A DNA stretch of 64,000 nucleotides from Niveispirillum irakense DSM 11586 (lineage in GTDB: Bacteria; Pseudomonadota; Alphaproteobacteria; Azospirillales; Azospirillaceae): NCBI RefSeq assembly GCF_000429645.1, contig NZ_KE386935.1, positions 182,946 to 246,945 of the forward strand. Direction: 5' to 3'. Every line of letters begins with the position of its first letter. Positions within the stretch are counted from its first letter, which is position 1. Under the pieces are notes generated by a model, which did no database searches, was not told the origin of the DNA, and saw only the letters and a list, made by a program, of their open reading frames with translations. A program made the translations under genes and the position numbers. This document shows positions 7,264 through 16,278 of the stretch, one piece after another.

Positions 7264-8235
7264 TTAGCTGAAACCGGCGCGCAGGCAATCATGCATCGTG
7301 ATGATGCCAATGGGCTTGCCTTCGGCAGCAACGAACAGGTTGGTGATACCTTCCCGGTTCATCCGGGCCAGCGCCTCACCCACCAGCGCTTCGGGGCTGG
7401 TGGTCCGGGGACGGTTGCTCATCACGTCCGATGCTTTCAAGGAAAGGAGATCGGGCCGCATGTGGCGACGCAGATCGCCATCGGTAATGACGCCAACCAG
7501 ATTTCCACCTTCATCCAGAATGCCGGCACAGCCCAGGCTTTTAGATGTGATCTCCAGCAGCACGTCGGACATGCTGGCATCACGGGAAGACAGCGGCAGC
7601 GCCTCGCCACTGCGCATCAGGTTATCAACCCGCATCAGGGTCTGGCCCAGACGGCCACCGGGGTGGAAATTGCGGAAATTATCAGCGGTGAAGCCGCGCC
7701 GCGTCATCAATGCCACCGCCAGCGCGTCGCCCAACGCCATCATCATGGTGGTGGAGGTGGTGGGCGCCATGCCCACGGCACAGGCTTCCGGCGCGCGCGG
7801 CACGATCAGCGGATGGGTGGACGCCTTGGCCAGCGCTGAATCCCCCCGGCTGGTCATGCCGACCAGGGGGATGTTCCAGCGACCGCAATAATGCAGCAGG
7901 TCGGAAAGCTCCTGCGTTTCGCCGGAATTGGAGAGCGCAATCACCAGATCATCCGGGCCGATCATACCCAGATCGCCATGGCTGGCCTCTGCCGGATGGA
8001 TGAAATAGGCCGGCGTGCCGGTGGAAGCGAGCGTGGCGGCGATCTTGCGCGCGACATGGCCGCTTTTGCCGATACCAGCGACAAAGCTGCGGCCCCGGCG
8101 GGCCAGGATCATCTCCACCGCCTGATCAAACCGATCACCCAGGCTTTCCTGCAGCAGACGCAGACCTTCGATTTCCGCCGCGATGGCCTCCTGGCCAATG
8201 CGATGCGCCGGCTCCTGCATGCCCTGCCCCGTCAT
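7264..8235 (-). CDS. kdsD: arabinose-5-phosphate isomerase (KdsD/KpsF)
   Basis: About 323 residues. It interconverts D-ribulose 5-phosphate and D-arabinose 5-phosphate, the first step to the LPS sugar Kdo. The N-terminal SIS domain has GIGKSGHVARK, HPAEASHGDLGM and ALSNSGETQEL (sugar-phosphate site); two CBS domains follow, with DVLLEITSKSLGCAGI and FVAAEGKPIGIITMHD. ATG at 8235 was chosen; a further in-frame Met (MQEPAHR) five codons on and an upstream start at 8277 are possible. The neighbouring manC suggests general envelope-polysaccharide functions nearby. Confidence 0.92.
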   Translation of the reverse strand: MTGQGMQEPAHRIGQEAIAAEIEGLRLLQESLGDRFDQAVEMILARRGRSFVAGIGKSGHVARKIAATLASTGTPAYFIHPAEASHGDLGMIGPDDLVIALSNSGETQELSDLLHYCGRWNIPLVGMTSRGDSALAKASTHPLIVPRAPEACAVGMAPTTSTTMMMALGDALAVALMTRRGFTADNFRNFHPGGRLGQTLMRVDNLMRSGEALPLSSRDASMSDVLLEITSKSLGCAGILDEGGNLVGVITDGDLRRHMRPDLLSLKASDVMSNRPRTTSPEALVGEALARMNREGITNLFVAAEGKPIGIITMHDCLRAGFS

Positions 8236-8483
8236 TCTTTGCAAAACCTCTTCCCATCGTGCCGGACCTGCCGGCACCTATCCATGGCCGCTTATATGGG
8301 ACCGGATTGGAATTTCCACCAGCTTCCGTTCAGCCCCCCTGATGTGCCGCGCAGAGACGGCGGAAAAAAGGCGGCGAACAGAATGAATGGTTGAAGATGG
8401 CAGGCCGCTTGATCGGGAACGCTGTTCCATGCACCCTTGATCGCCCACCCCACCGGATATCACGGACCGTCACGGTAGCTGGA

Positions 8484-8927
8484 ATGAATCATCGTCAGAT
8501 TCTCGACCTCGCCCTTCGCGACCTGCCGGCCGACCGGGCCATCTATCTGTCCAAGGTGGCCGACGCGCTGGCCCAGCATGCCGGGATGGATGAACGCACC
8601 CACCTGACCTTTCCCGTTCTGGCCGCCGCCGCAGCGGGCATAGAACCGGTACTGGAACCAGCAGAATGCGCCGATCAAGTCGTCCGCTTCATGAACCAGC
8701 ATGCCGAGGGCGTGGCCCATACCCTCTATTCCGCCGCCTATCTGCACAGTCCCGCCAAAGCCATGGCGCCTTGGGCCGCCAAGCTGAAAGCGGCCATCGC
8801 AATAGCGATCATGGACCAACTGTCCAGCGGCCAACTGGAATTCACGGAGCGGAAGGTCTGGCGCTTCCGCTCCGACAGCCGCACGCCCCCCGGCGCCTTC
8901 CCCTATGCGGATGCGGAGGAGGAGTGA
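8484..8927 (+). CDS. hypothetical protein
   Basis: A 147-residue, Ala-rich, probably alpha-helical soluble protein starting MNHRQILDLALRDLP. The frame opens earlier at 8391, but the upstream stretch lacks coding character. I do not recognise a domain. It has no signal peptide and ends in an acidic DAEEE. A weak GGA precedes the start. It diverges from kdsD across about 250 bp that show no other gene. An antisense frame of similar length exists (8460-8933), but the plus-strand product looks more protein-like. Confidence 0.6.
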   Translation: MNHRQILDLALRDLPADRAIYLSKVADALAQHAGMDERTHLTFPVLAAAAAGIEPVLEPAECADQVVRFMNQHAEGVAHTLYSAAYLHSPAKAMAPWAAKLKAAIAIAIMDQLSSGQLEFTERKVWRFRSDSRTPPGAFPYADAEEE

Positions 8928-9448
8928 GAGCATCGCCTCATCTCAATGATTGCCCCCCCGGCAAATTTTTCCGCCCGCCAAGCTGTTGCCCGACCATACT
9001 GCCGGGCAATAATTGCAGCCCCCTGCCGGGAAAATCGGGGTGCGGTTACGATCTGACGACAGCAACCGCACCCCAGTTGGTGCTTTCGCCCTGAACCGAA
9101 AAGTGGGCCCGGCAGCACAAAACCGGCCAATGCCGAGGGAGTGATCCCCCGACCCGGCACCAATCCGCAAGGGAACCGGCACCGGAAACAGAAAAGGCGA
9201 AGGACACGCCGCTTTCCCTTGGGGCGGTCGCCAGCAGGAATTGGTATAATCACCCACCCCTGCCGGTCGGCAAAACGGTATGCCCTTCCAATCCGGTTCC
9301 AAGCAAGAACCGGGCCGAAAACATCGGCACGTCAAGTCGGGGGCTTTAAGCGCCTGCAGGCAGCCAATGAGGGGAACCCTTTGCAATTCGCAAAAACAGT
9401 TCTGGAGATCAACAGATTGTTGCCTTTTGCAATGCCGCGTGAAAATAT
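8928..9448. other. 521-bp gene-free stretch with strong hairpin
   Basis: No convincing ORF. It contains a perfect 11-bp inverted repeat (GGGGTGCGGTT at 9037-9047, AACCGCACCCC at 9064-9074; 16-base loop) and several CTGCCGGG repeats in both orientations around 8999-9115. It precedes the sigma-54 activator gene and may hold its promoter or a small RNA. I found no clear -24/-12 element. Confidence 0.45.
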
Positions 9449-11062
9449 ATGGTCATGAGCAACGCCCCGCGCATCCTGATCGTTGAACCGGCGCCGTCGC
9501 TGGCGCTGGCGTATGTCAACGCCCTGAAACGCGATGGATATGACCTGTCCGTCGTGGAGAATGCGCGGGCTGCCCGGCAGGCGCTGGGAAGCGATCTGGC
9601 TGATCTGATCCTCGTTAACCTGCAATTACCCGACCACCCCGGCACGGAACTGGTGCGCGACCTGATAAATGCCGGCCAGGCGGAGCGCGCCATCGCCCTG
9701 ACGGCGCAGGGGTCGGTACAGGTAGCGGTGGAAGCGATGCGCGCGGGGGTCAGCGATGTCCTTCTGCTGCCCGTTGGCACAGATCGATTGCGCAGTGCCG
9801 TCAGTGCCGCGCTGGCAACCGCCAGTGCCGCGGCCAGCAGCGCTGCATCCCCCCGTAAACGGCGGGGGGCCAAGGCGGCGGTTGCGGAGCCTGCGGTCGG
9901 AGATGGCAGCTCCTTCTACGGCTTCATTGGCGCGTCCCCACCCATGAAGGCTGCCTACCGGCTGATTGAGGCGGCAGCCCCTTCCAAGGCCACCGTCTTC
10001 ATTACCGGGGAGAGCGGTACCGGCAAGGAAGTCTGTGCTGAGGCCATCCACCGCCGCAGCCCGCGCGGGGGCGGACCTTTCATCGCCGTCAACTGCGCCG
10101 CCATCCCCAAGGATTTGATGGAATCGGAGATTTTCGGCCATGTGAAAGGGGCTTTCACGGGCGCGACATCCGATCATGCCGGCGCAGCCCTGCAGGCCGA
10201 TGGCGGCACCCTGTTCCTGGATGAGATCGGGGAGATGGACCTGTCCCTGCAGGCCAAGCTGCTGCGTTTCCTGCAGACCGGCATGGTCAAGAAGGTGGGG
10301 TCGGAGAAGCTGGAACCGGTGGATGTGCGCATCGTCTGCGCCACCAACCGCGACCCTTATGCCGAAGTGCAGGCCGGCCGTTTCCGCGAAGATCTTTTCT
10401 ATCGCCTGCAGGTAATCTCCATCGAACTGCCCCCCTTGCGGGAACGGGGGGAGGATGTGCTGCTGATCGCACGGCATTTCCTGACCCGGTACGGTCGGGA
10501 AGAGAGCAAGGCATTCAAGGGTTTCAGCCCTGAAGCAGAAGAAATTCTGCGCACCTATGGCTGGCCCGGCAATGTACGCCAGTTGCTGAATGTCGTGCGC
10601 AATGTGGTGGTGCTGAATGAGGGGGAGGAGATCCAGCCCTTCATGCTGCCCCCGCCCCTGAACAAGCCAACCATGATCGTCCCGCCTTTATTGCAGGACC
10701 CGCGCTGGGCTTCCATGGTGGGGCCGCTGGCCGGGCCGATGGGGCTGGCGGGCCCCGGCGGCAATCCCTTTGCCGCGTTGGGCCTGCCCGGCACGCCGGT
10801 GACTGTGCCGGGGGCAGGAGCACCGCCACCGCAGACGCCGCCAGGGCCGACACAAACAGCCATATCCCAACCCCCTCTTCCTCCCCCCCCTCTTCCTTCC
10901 AATGATCCGGAACGACAGATCCGGCCGCTTTGGATGGTGGAAGAAGAGGCGATTGAAAATGCGATCCAGTTGTGCGGCGGCAATATCACCCGCGCTGCCG
11001 TCCTGTTGGAAATCAATCCCTGCACCATCTATCGTCGTCGCCAGAAGAAACGGGCGGGTTGA
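9449..11062 (+). CDS. sigma-54-dependent activator with degenerate receiver domain
   Basis: A 537-residue NtrC-like protein. Residues 1-125 resemble a receiver domain, but the acidic pocket reads IVEPAPS, the phospho-acceptor Asp is Asn in LILVNLQLPD, and the conserved Lys region reads LLLPVG, so aspartyl phosphorylation looks impossible. The AAA+ domain (about 155-400) has Walker A GESGTGKE, the sigma-54 contact loop GAFTGA and Walker B GGTLFLDE. A Pro/Gly-rich linker precedes a Fis-type HTH (NITRAAVLLEINPCTIYRRR) at the C-terminus. It should drive open complex formation at -24/-12 promoters; targets unknown. ATG 9449 or 9455 could start it; neither has a good ribosome binding site. Confidence 0.88.
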   Translation: MVMSNAPRILIVEPAPSLALAYVNALKRDGYDLSVVENARAARQALGSDLADLILVNLQLPDHPGTELVRDLINAGQAERAIALTAQGSVQVAVEAMRAGVSDVLLLPVGTDRLRSAVSAALATASAAASSAASPRKRRGAKAAVAEPAVGDGSSFYGFIGASPPMKAAYRLIEAAAPSKATVFITGESGTGKEVCAEAIHRRSPRGGGPFIAVNCAAIPKDLMESEIFGHVKGAFTGATSDHAGAALQADGGTLFLDEIGEMDLSLQAKLLRFLQTGMVKKVGSEKLEPVDVRIVCATNRDPYAEVQAGRFREDLFYRLQVISIELPPLRERGEDVLLIARHFLTRYGREESKAFKGFSPEAEEILRTYGWPGNVRQLLNVVRNVVVLNEGEEIQPFMLPPPLNKPTMIVPPLLQDPRWASMVGPLAGPMGLAGPGGNPFAALGLPGTPVTVPGAGAPPPQTPPGPTQTAISQPPLPPPPLPSNDPERQIRPLWMVEEEAIENAIQLCGGNITRAAVLLEINPCTIYRRRQKKRAG

Positions 11063-11084
11063 GCCCGGGGGTCAGAGAGCAGCC

Positions 11085-11411
11085 ATGATCACCGAGATCC
11101 GGCACATCATCTTTTCCAACGACGAACTGAAGCTCGTCTTCCAGTCCGTGCCGGTCGATGGATTCGACCGCAGCCGCCGGATCACCCGCATCCAGGTGGT
11201 GGAAGGGCCGCCCCCGTCCATCCGTATCCAGAGCGAGGCGGCCCAGCGACCGGGTCACTATGCCGAATTGGAGGTGGAGAGCTATCAGCTCGCCCGCCTG
11301 ATCGTGGCCTATTGCCGGGAAAAGAAAATCCCTTTGCCCAAGGATGCGCTGAAGACCATCCACGCCCAGGGCGATGCGCTGTGCTTTTCCATCATGAGCA
11401 CGCTGGGCTGA
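11085..11411 (+). CDS. conserved hypothetical protein
   Basis: A 108-residue protein starting MITEIRHIIFSNDELKLVF, preceded by AGAGAG eight bases upstream and 22 bp behind the sigma-54 activator, so probably cotranscribed. It is a mixed alpha/beta soluble protein without signal peptide. I do not recognise the family. The frame extends upstream inside the activator gene (to 10902), but that part is antisense-like and the internal ATG has the ribosome binding site. Confidence 0.7.
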   Translation: MITEIRHIIFSNDELKLVFQSVPVDGFDRSRRITRIQVVEGPPPSIRIQSEAAQRPGHYAELEVESYQLARLIVAYCREKKIPLPKDALKTIHAQGDALCFSIMSTLG

Positions 11412-11496
11412 GCCGCTGATATATCCGTTCCCGCTGGTTCACGGCCGGGAACGGATGGGCTATGATGGCGATGCTTCATTATCGAAGGGAGGGGTC

Positions 11497-11682
11497 ATGA
11501 GCGTTTCATCCACAGCCGGCTATGCCTCAGCCCTCAGCCTGCTGCAGACGCTTGGCAATGTGCAGGTGGAGCAGTTACGCCAGTCCGCTGACCAGATGCA
11601 GCAGACAACCCAGGCCCTCCAGACCGGCACAATGCCAGCCGCCACCGAAGGGCGCGGCCAGATCGTCGATCTGCTGGCCTGA
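11497..11682 (+). CDS. small hypothetical protein
   Basis: A 61-residue protein, MSVSSTAGYASALSLLQTLG onward, with a Gln-rich helix (VEQLRQSADQMQQTTQALQTG). The strong GAAGGGAGGGG just before ATG 11497 decides the start over the upstream in-frame start at 11455. The layout loosely resembles short YjfB-type 'putative motility proteins', but this is only an impression. Confidence 0.6.
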   Translation: MSVSSTAGYASALSLLQTLGNVQVEQLRQSADQMQQTTQALQTGTMPAATEGRGQIVDLLA

Positions 11683-11684
11683 CC

Positions 11685-11724
11685 CCAGCGCAGCGCGGCT
11701 GGGTCCCCTGTCTTCGCAGGGTAC
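11685..11724 (+). terminator. two small hairpins after the 61-residue ORF
   Basis: GACCCCAGC pairs with GCTGGGTC (one bulge), followed at once by CCCTG-TCTTCG-CAGGG. There is no U-run, so intrinsic termination is uncertain. Confidence 0.35.
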
Positions 11725-11820
11725 TATCATCCCGCGCTACAACCCGTTATCCTGGCACGCATTTGGCGGTTCAGCCGACCGGACAGAGCATCCGGTGGCC
11801 GGGATGAGGGGACGTTGGCA

Positions 11821-13344
11821 ATGAGCGATTTCGGTTCGGGCGGCGGCACGGCCAACCCGGTGCAGGCGGCGCGTGCGGCACTGGATGCCAGTGATTTCGC
11901 CGCCGCAGTGCCGCTGCTGCGGGAAGCCATCCTGGACGATCCCGGCGACGCGGCCCTGCGCGCCGATCTGGGTGTGGCCCTGGAATCGCTGGGCGATCTG
12001 GATGGGGCGACGCAAGCCTATGCCGCTGCCGCCGCGCTGGAGCCGGAAAACCCCATCTACCATTTCAACCAGGGTGCCGTGGCCCAGGCCCAGGGCCGCG
12101 CCCATGATGCCGCCACCCATTATGTGGATGCGCTGGAGCGGGAGCCGCTTTTTGCGGAAGCCTATTATAATCTGGGCACCCTGTTCTTTGAGATCGGGGA
12201 GTTCGAGATTGCCTGCGAGCATTACGGCAATGCCCTGAAAGCCAGGCCCGACTATGCCGAAGCCGCCAGCAATCTGGGGCTGGCCCTGCGCCGCCTGGGC
12301 CGGCAGGAGGAGGCGGTAATCCAGTTCCGCCACGCCCTGGCCCTGCGCCCCGATCTGGCACAGACCCATTCCAATCTCGCCGTCGTGCTGCTGGAGGTTG
12401 GAGAGTTCGACGAAGCGATCGCCTGCTATGGCCGGGCCTTGTCCTTCGAACCGACCAACCCCTCCATACATGTCAACCTGTCGTTGGCCTGGCGTGGACG
12501 TGGGCGCACCGATCTGGCTGCGGAATCGGTGCTGCGTGCGCTGGTTCTGGCCCCGGACCATGCGGCCGCACAGATTGAGCTTGGTTCCGTCGCGGCCGCC
12601 CTGGCCAAGGAAGGTAACGAAGCCGGCCTGCGCGATCTGCTGGATCGCTGGCGGCGCGTGGCCGGGGAGACACCCGTTCTCACCCACACGATGGCGGCCC
12701 TGGGGCTGGCGCCCGTCCCGGATCGGGCCGCCGATAATTACGTGGCCCAGATGTTCGACGCTTCTTCCAAGCGGTTCGACGAGATGATCGGCTCGCTTGG
12801 ATATCAGGGACCAACCCTGATTGCCGGGGCCATGGCCCGCCATGCCGGCGAGGCCACGGGCGCGCTGGACGTGCTGGATGCCGGTTGCGGCACGGGCCTG
12901 TCCGGCACCGTCCTGCGTGATTATGCCCGGCAATTGATCGGTGTGGATTTGTCACTGGGCATGCTGCGTCAGGCTGACCGGCGTGGCATCTATGACCGGC
13001 TGGAGCAGGCGGAACTGGAAGCCTTCCTGATCGCCTGCCCGGATAGTTTCGATGTTGCCGCGTTCGGTGATGTGCTGTGCTATTTCGGTGATGTGACCGC
13101 CCTTTTCCGCGCCGCCGCCGGCAGCCTGCACAAGGGGGGTCTGATCATCGGCACCGTAGAGGCGACAAGCGGCGAAGTTCCCTATCGCCTGGGTCCCAGC
13201 GGACGCTACGCCCACCAGCCAGCTTATATCCAGCAGACCTTGACCGAGGCCGGTTTCCAGATCCTGGAAATCACGCCATGTGTGCTGCGCCATGAAAGCG
13301 GCCAACCTGTTGAAGGGGTAATCGCCGTGGGCCGCCGCCTCTGA
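11821..13344 (+). CDS. TPR-repeat protein fused to SAM-dependent methyltransferase
   Basis: A 507-residue protein. The N-terminal half (about residues 5-240) holds six to seven tetratricopeptide repeats (for example AEAYYNLGTLFFEIGEFEIA and AEAASNLGLALRRLGRQEEA). The C-terminal part (about 335-507) is a class I methyltransferase: VLDAGCGTGLSG is motif I for S-adenosylmethionine, IGVDLSLGML motif II, and VAAFGDVLCYFGD motif IV. ATG 11821 follows GAGGGGA; a TTG two codons earlier is less likely. The fusion suggests TPR-guided methylation of a protein or glycan; manC next door hints at polysaccharide work. The methyl acceptor is unknown. Confidence 0.85.
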   Translation: MSDFGSGGGTANPVQAARAALDASDFAAAVPLLREAILDDPGDAALRADLGVALESLGDLDGATQAYAAAAALEPENPIYHFNQGAVAQAQGRAHDAATHYVDALEREPLFAEAYYNLGTLFFEIGEFEIACEHYGNALKARPDYAEAASNLGLALRRLGRQEEAVIQFRHALALRPDLAQTHSNLAVVLLEVGEFDEAIACYGRALSFEPTNPSIHVNLSLAWRGRGRTDLAAESVLRALVLAPDHAAAQIELGSVAAALAKEGNEAGLRDLLDRWRRVAGETPVLTHTMAALGLAPVPDRAADNYVAQMFDASSKRFDEMIGSLGYQGPTLIAGAMARHAGEATGALDVLDAGCGTGLSGTVLRDYARQLIGVDLSLGMLRQADRRGIYDRLEQAELEAFLIACPDSFDVAAFGDVLCYFGDVTALFRAAAGSLHKGGLIIGTVEATSGEVPYRLGPSGRYAHQPAYIQQTLTEAGFQILEITPCVLRHESGQPVEGVIAVGRRL

Positions 13345-13442
13345 CGAGAGGCCGGGGAAACCCCACTCATAAGGCTTGCCTTTCACTAAAACGGCGGGGC
13401 ACTCTCCCGCCGCCTGACCTTTGCTGAATGCGGTTTCTATTC

Positions 13443-14876
13443 ATGAGCAACGAGAATTTTGCCGCGCCCATCATTCCGGTGCTGCTGTCCGGCGGGTCAG
13501 GGTCCCGCCTCTGGCCTGTTTCCCGCGAGCGGTATCCCAAGCAGTTGCTGCCTTTGTGCGGCGACCAGACGATGATCCAGGAAACGGCATTGCGGGTTGG
13601 CCGGGACCATGGCTTTGCTGATCCGATCATTATCTGCAATCAGGAACATCGTTTCGCCATCGCCGAACAGATGATGCAGGCTGGCGTGCAGCCAACCCAT
13701 CTGGTGCTGGAACCGTGCGGTCGTAATACGGCGCCGGCTGCCGCCATCGCCGCATTGCTGGCAAGGCGGGAACATCCGGATGCGATGGTTCTGCTATTGC
13801 CCGCTGATCATGCGATTTTGAATGCCGCCGCCTTTCATGAAGCGGTGATGGCGGGTGCACAAACGGCGGCGACAGGGATGCTGGTCACTTTCGGCATCCG
13901 TCCGACCAGCCCTGAAACCGGCTATGGCTATATCGAGAAGGGCGACGCGCTGTCCGACAAGGCTTTCCGCGTGCAGCAATTCGCGGAGAAACCTGCTCTT
14001 ACCGTGGCTCAATCCTATGTAGCCGGTGGCCGTCATCTCTGGAACAGCGGCATGTTCCTGTTCCGGGCCCAAGATTTCCTGGAGGAGTTGGCGCGGCTGG
14101 CGCCGGAAGTTGCATATACGGCGGAAATTGCGCTGGAAGCGGCATCGCATGACCTGGACTTCCTGCGGCTTGAGAACAAGACCTTTGCCCAGGCACCCAA
14201 TATCTCGCTTGATTTCGCGGTGATGGAAAAGACCGACCGCGCCGCCGTCGTGCCCTGTGATATCGGCTGGACGGATGTTGGTGCCTGGTCGGCCCTGTGG
14301 GACATCGCGCAAAAGGATGAGACGGGTAACGCCGTCAGCGGCGATGCGATCCTGGTCGATGCCCATGACAATCTGGTCCGCAGCGATGCCGGCCTGACCG
14401 CCCTGGTTGGCGTGGACAATCTGACCGTCGTGGTGACGGAGGATGCGGTCCTGGTGGCCAACCGCTCCCGCGTGCAGGAGGTGAAGGCCGTCGTGGACCG
14501 GCTGAAGCATGAAGGGCGGAAGGAACGGCTTGAACATCGCCGCACCTATCGCCCCTGGGGCTATGTTCACCGGTTGCATGACGGACCGGGTTTCCTGGTC
14601 AACCGGCTGACCATCCATCCCGGCCATAAGATTTCCCTACAACGCCACCAGCACCGCGCCGAACATTGGGTCGTGGTGCGAGGGGAAGCCCTGGTGACAC
14701 TGGGGGACGAACAGCGCGTGCTGCATGTGAACGAATCCCTATTCATCCCCGCCGGCATCCCCCACCGGCTGGAGAATGCCGGCACCAGTGACCTCTGTCT
14801 GGTCGAAGTGCAGACCGGCGATTATCTGGGCGCCGATGATGTGGTCCGGATTGAAGACCATTACGGCCGTATTTGA
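13443..14876 (+). CDS. manC: mannose-1-phosphate guanylyltransferase / mannose-6-phosphate isomerase
   Basis: A 477-residue bifunctional enzyme that makes GDP-mannose for exopolysaccharide or LPS. The N-terminal nucleotidyltransferase has LLSGGSGSRLWPVSRERYPK and the FAEKP motif; the C-terminal cupin isomerase domain has HPGHKISLQRHQHRAEHW and the metal-site His and Glu residues. Type II isomerase length fits. I prefer ATG 13443, which places the start about ten residues before the GGSGSR motif as in CpsB and XanB; ATG 13428 adds five residues. Neither has a clear ribosome binding site. Confidence 0.93.
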   Translation: MSNENFAAPIIPVLLSGGSGSRLWPVSRERYPKQLLPLCGDQTMIQETALRVGRDHGFADPIIICNQEHRFAIAEQMMQAGVQPTHLVLEPCGRNTAPAAAIAALLARREHPDAMVLLLPADHAILNAAAFHEAVMAGAQTAATGMLVTFGIRPTSPETGYGYIEKGDALSDKAFRVQQFAEKPALTVAQSYVAGGRHLWNSGMFLFRAQDFLEELARLAPEVAYTAEIALEAASHDLDFLRLENKTFAQAPNISLDFAVMEKTDRAAVVPCDIGWTDVGAWSALWDIAQKDETGNAVSGDAILVDAHDNLVRSDAGLTALVGVDNLTVVVTEDAVLVANRSRVQEVKAVVDRLKHEGRKERLEHRRTYRPWGYVHRLHDGPGFLVNRLTIHPGHKISLQRHQHRAEHWVVVRGEALVTLGDEQRVLHVNESLFIPAGIPHRLENAGTSDLCLVEVQTGDYLGADDVVRIEDHYGRI

Positions 14877-14883
14877 TAGCTCC

Positions 14884-14932
14884 CCCTTGTCCGGCCTGTC
14901 AGCGGGCCGGACATCAGCGGGCCGGACAAGGG
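14884..14932. terminator. bidirectional terminator with tandem-repeat arm
   Basis: CCCTTGTCCGGCC (14884-14896) pairs perfectly with GGCCGGACAAGGG (14920-14932). Between them a 15-base unit TCAGCGGGCCGGACA is tandemly duplicated, allowing an alternative shorter stem. It lies between the convergent manC and the GDSL hydrolase. Confidence 0.6.
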
Positions 14933-14942
14933 CACCGACACG

Positions 14943-16184
14943 TCACCTCCCGAACAGGGCGCGATCCACGGCTTTGGCCATGGCGGCATAGCCGGCATCG
15001 CTGGGGTGCAGCTTGTCACCCACATCATAGGCCGGCAAAAGCTGTCCGGGCTTGGCAGGGTCGCGCATCGCCTCGTCTAAATCGACCACACCGTCAAAGC
15101 CCTCGTTCCGCCGTATCCAGGCATTCACCTCCTGCCGGATGGCTTCACCCTGCGGGGAATAATAGTTCGCCCCCTCATAAGGCATGATGGTGCCGATATG
15201 GATGCGCACGCCCTGGGCGTGGGCGCGGTCGCGTAATTGCGACAGGCCATGGATCAGTTCAGAAGCCGTTACCGCTTCAGGCGGGCGGCGGAAACCATTG
15301 CCGATATCATTGATGCCGATCAGCAGCACGATATCCGTCACCCCGGCCGGGGCCAGGGCATCACGATCGAAACGGGCCAGCAGGTTGGCGCCGGCATTGT
15401 CGCGCAGCAGACGGTTACCGGAAATGCCCTGGTTCAACACGACAAGGCGACCGGCATCGCCACCGCGCGCGGCCAGCAGGGTCGCCAGCTTGGCGGGATA
15501 AGTGCCAGCCGGCTTGGCATGGGTCACGTCGCCTTCCGTGATGCTGTCACCAATGGCGACCAGCACCGGCGCCGGGGCGGCTGCCTGCACCTCCACCGAC
15601 GCCACCAGCGTCGGCGACCGCTTGGTTTCACCCACCAGCACCGGGGCCTGTGTCAAATCGCCAGGACCGGCAATGGTGACATTGGGACGATGGCCCGCCA
15701 CGATGGCCGGGCCCGGATAATGGATGGAGATGGCCAGCCGGTCGCCCGCCGTCACCGGAATCGCCACCGGATCACTCAACAGCGGTGCCCCCGGCGGCAG
15801 CACGCCACCCACCTGCCCACCAAACAGTAGGGGGCGGTCCGTGCCGGGCCGGATGGTGCCATCCGCCCCCACCAGGGCCAGACGGGCGGCACCAAAGCGC
15901 ACATCCTGCCGGCCCAATTCATTGGAAAGACGCAGGCGAACAGCCTTGCCGGCCACGGCAACCGGCAGGATATGGCGGACGGTCTGATTGTCGTAGGTCG
16001 CTGTATCTCCGCCCGGCAAGGGCGACAAGGCCCAGGCCGGAACCCAGCTTTCCTTGGCCGCAATAGCCACGGGTGCCGCGGCTGAACCTTTGCCGGCGTT
16101 CGGGGCGGCGCTGCATCCACCCAGCAACAAAAGACTGGCCAGGGCAGCGGCAATGCCACTCCGCAGGGTGCCGTTCACGCGCAT
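14943..16184 (-). CDS. SGNH/GDSL-type hydrolase lipoprotein
   Basis: A 413-residue exported protein. ATG 16184 follows GGAAGGAAA; the signal peptide ends in the lipobox LLGGC, so it is probably lipid-anchored. An N-terminal beta-rich region precedes the SGNH domain: block I GDSITEGD (nucleophile Ser), block II GISGNR, block III GIND and block V HPSDAGY (catalytic Asp and His). Such enzymes deacetylate or de-esterify carbohydrates and lipids in the periplasm or at the cell surface. Substrate not readable. Confidence 0.88.
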   Translation of the reverse strand: MRVNGTLRSGIAAALASLLLLGGCSAAPNAGKGSAAAPVAIAAKESWVPAWALSPLPGGDTATYDNQTVRHILPVAVAGKAVRLRLSNELGRQDVRFGAARLALVGADGTIRPGTDRPLLFGGQVGGVLPPGAPLLSDPVAIPVTAGDRLAISIHYPGPAIVAGHRPNVTIAGPGDLTQAPVLVGETKRSPTLVASVEVQAAAPAPVLVAIGDSITEGDVTHAKPAGTYPAKLATLLAARGGDAGRLVVLNQGISGNRLLRDNAGANLLARFDRDALAPAGVTDIVLLIGINDIGNGFRRPPEAVTASELIHGLSQLRDRAHAQGVRIHIGTIMPYEGANYYSPQGEAIRQEVNAWIRRNEGFDGVVDLDEAMRDPAKPGQLLPAYDVGDKLHPSDAGYAAMAKAVDRALFGR

Positions 16185-16278
16185 GGTCTTTCCTTCCCCA
16201 TGGAATCTTATTGACGGGCGGGAGGATATATTAAGCATATAATTACCGCCAAGCCGGATTGGCCCGGCGGTGGAAAAA

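Noticed and set aside
5638-7839. A 733-codon plus-strand open frame
   Set aside because: It is antisense to sdaA and kdsD, both with full family motifs; its product is His/Gln/Gly-rich, typical of the opposite frame of GC-rich genes.
9072-9448. A sigma-54 promoter before the sigma-54 activator gene
   Set aside because: The best GGCAC-N5-CGC match has the wrong spacing between the GG and GC elements.
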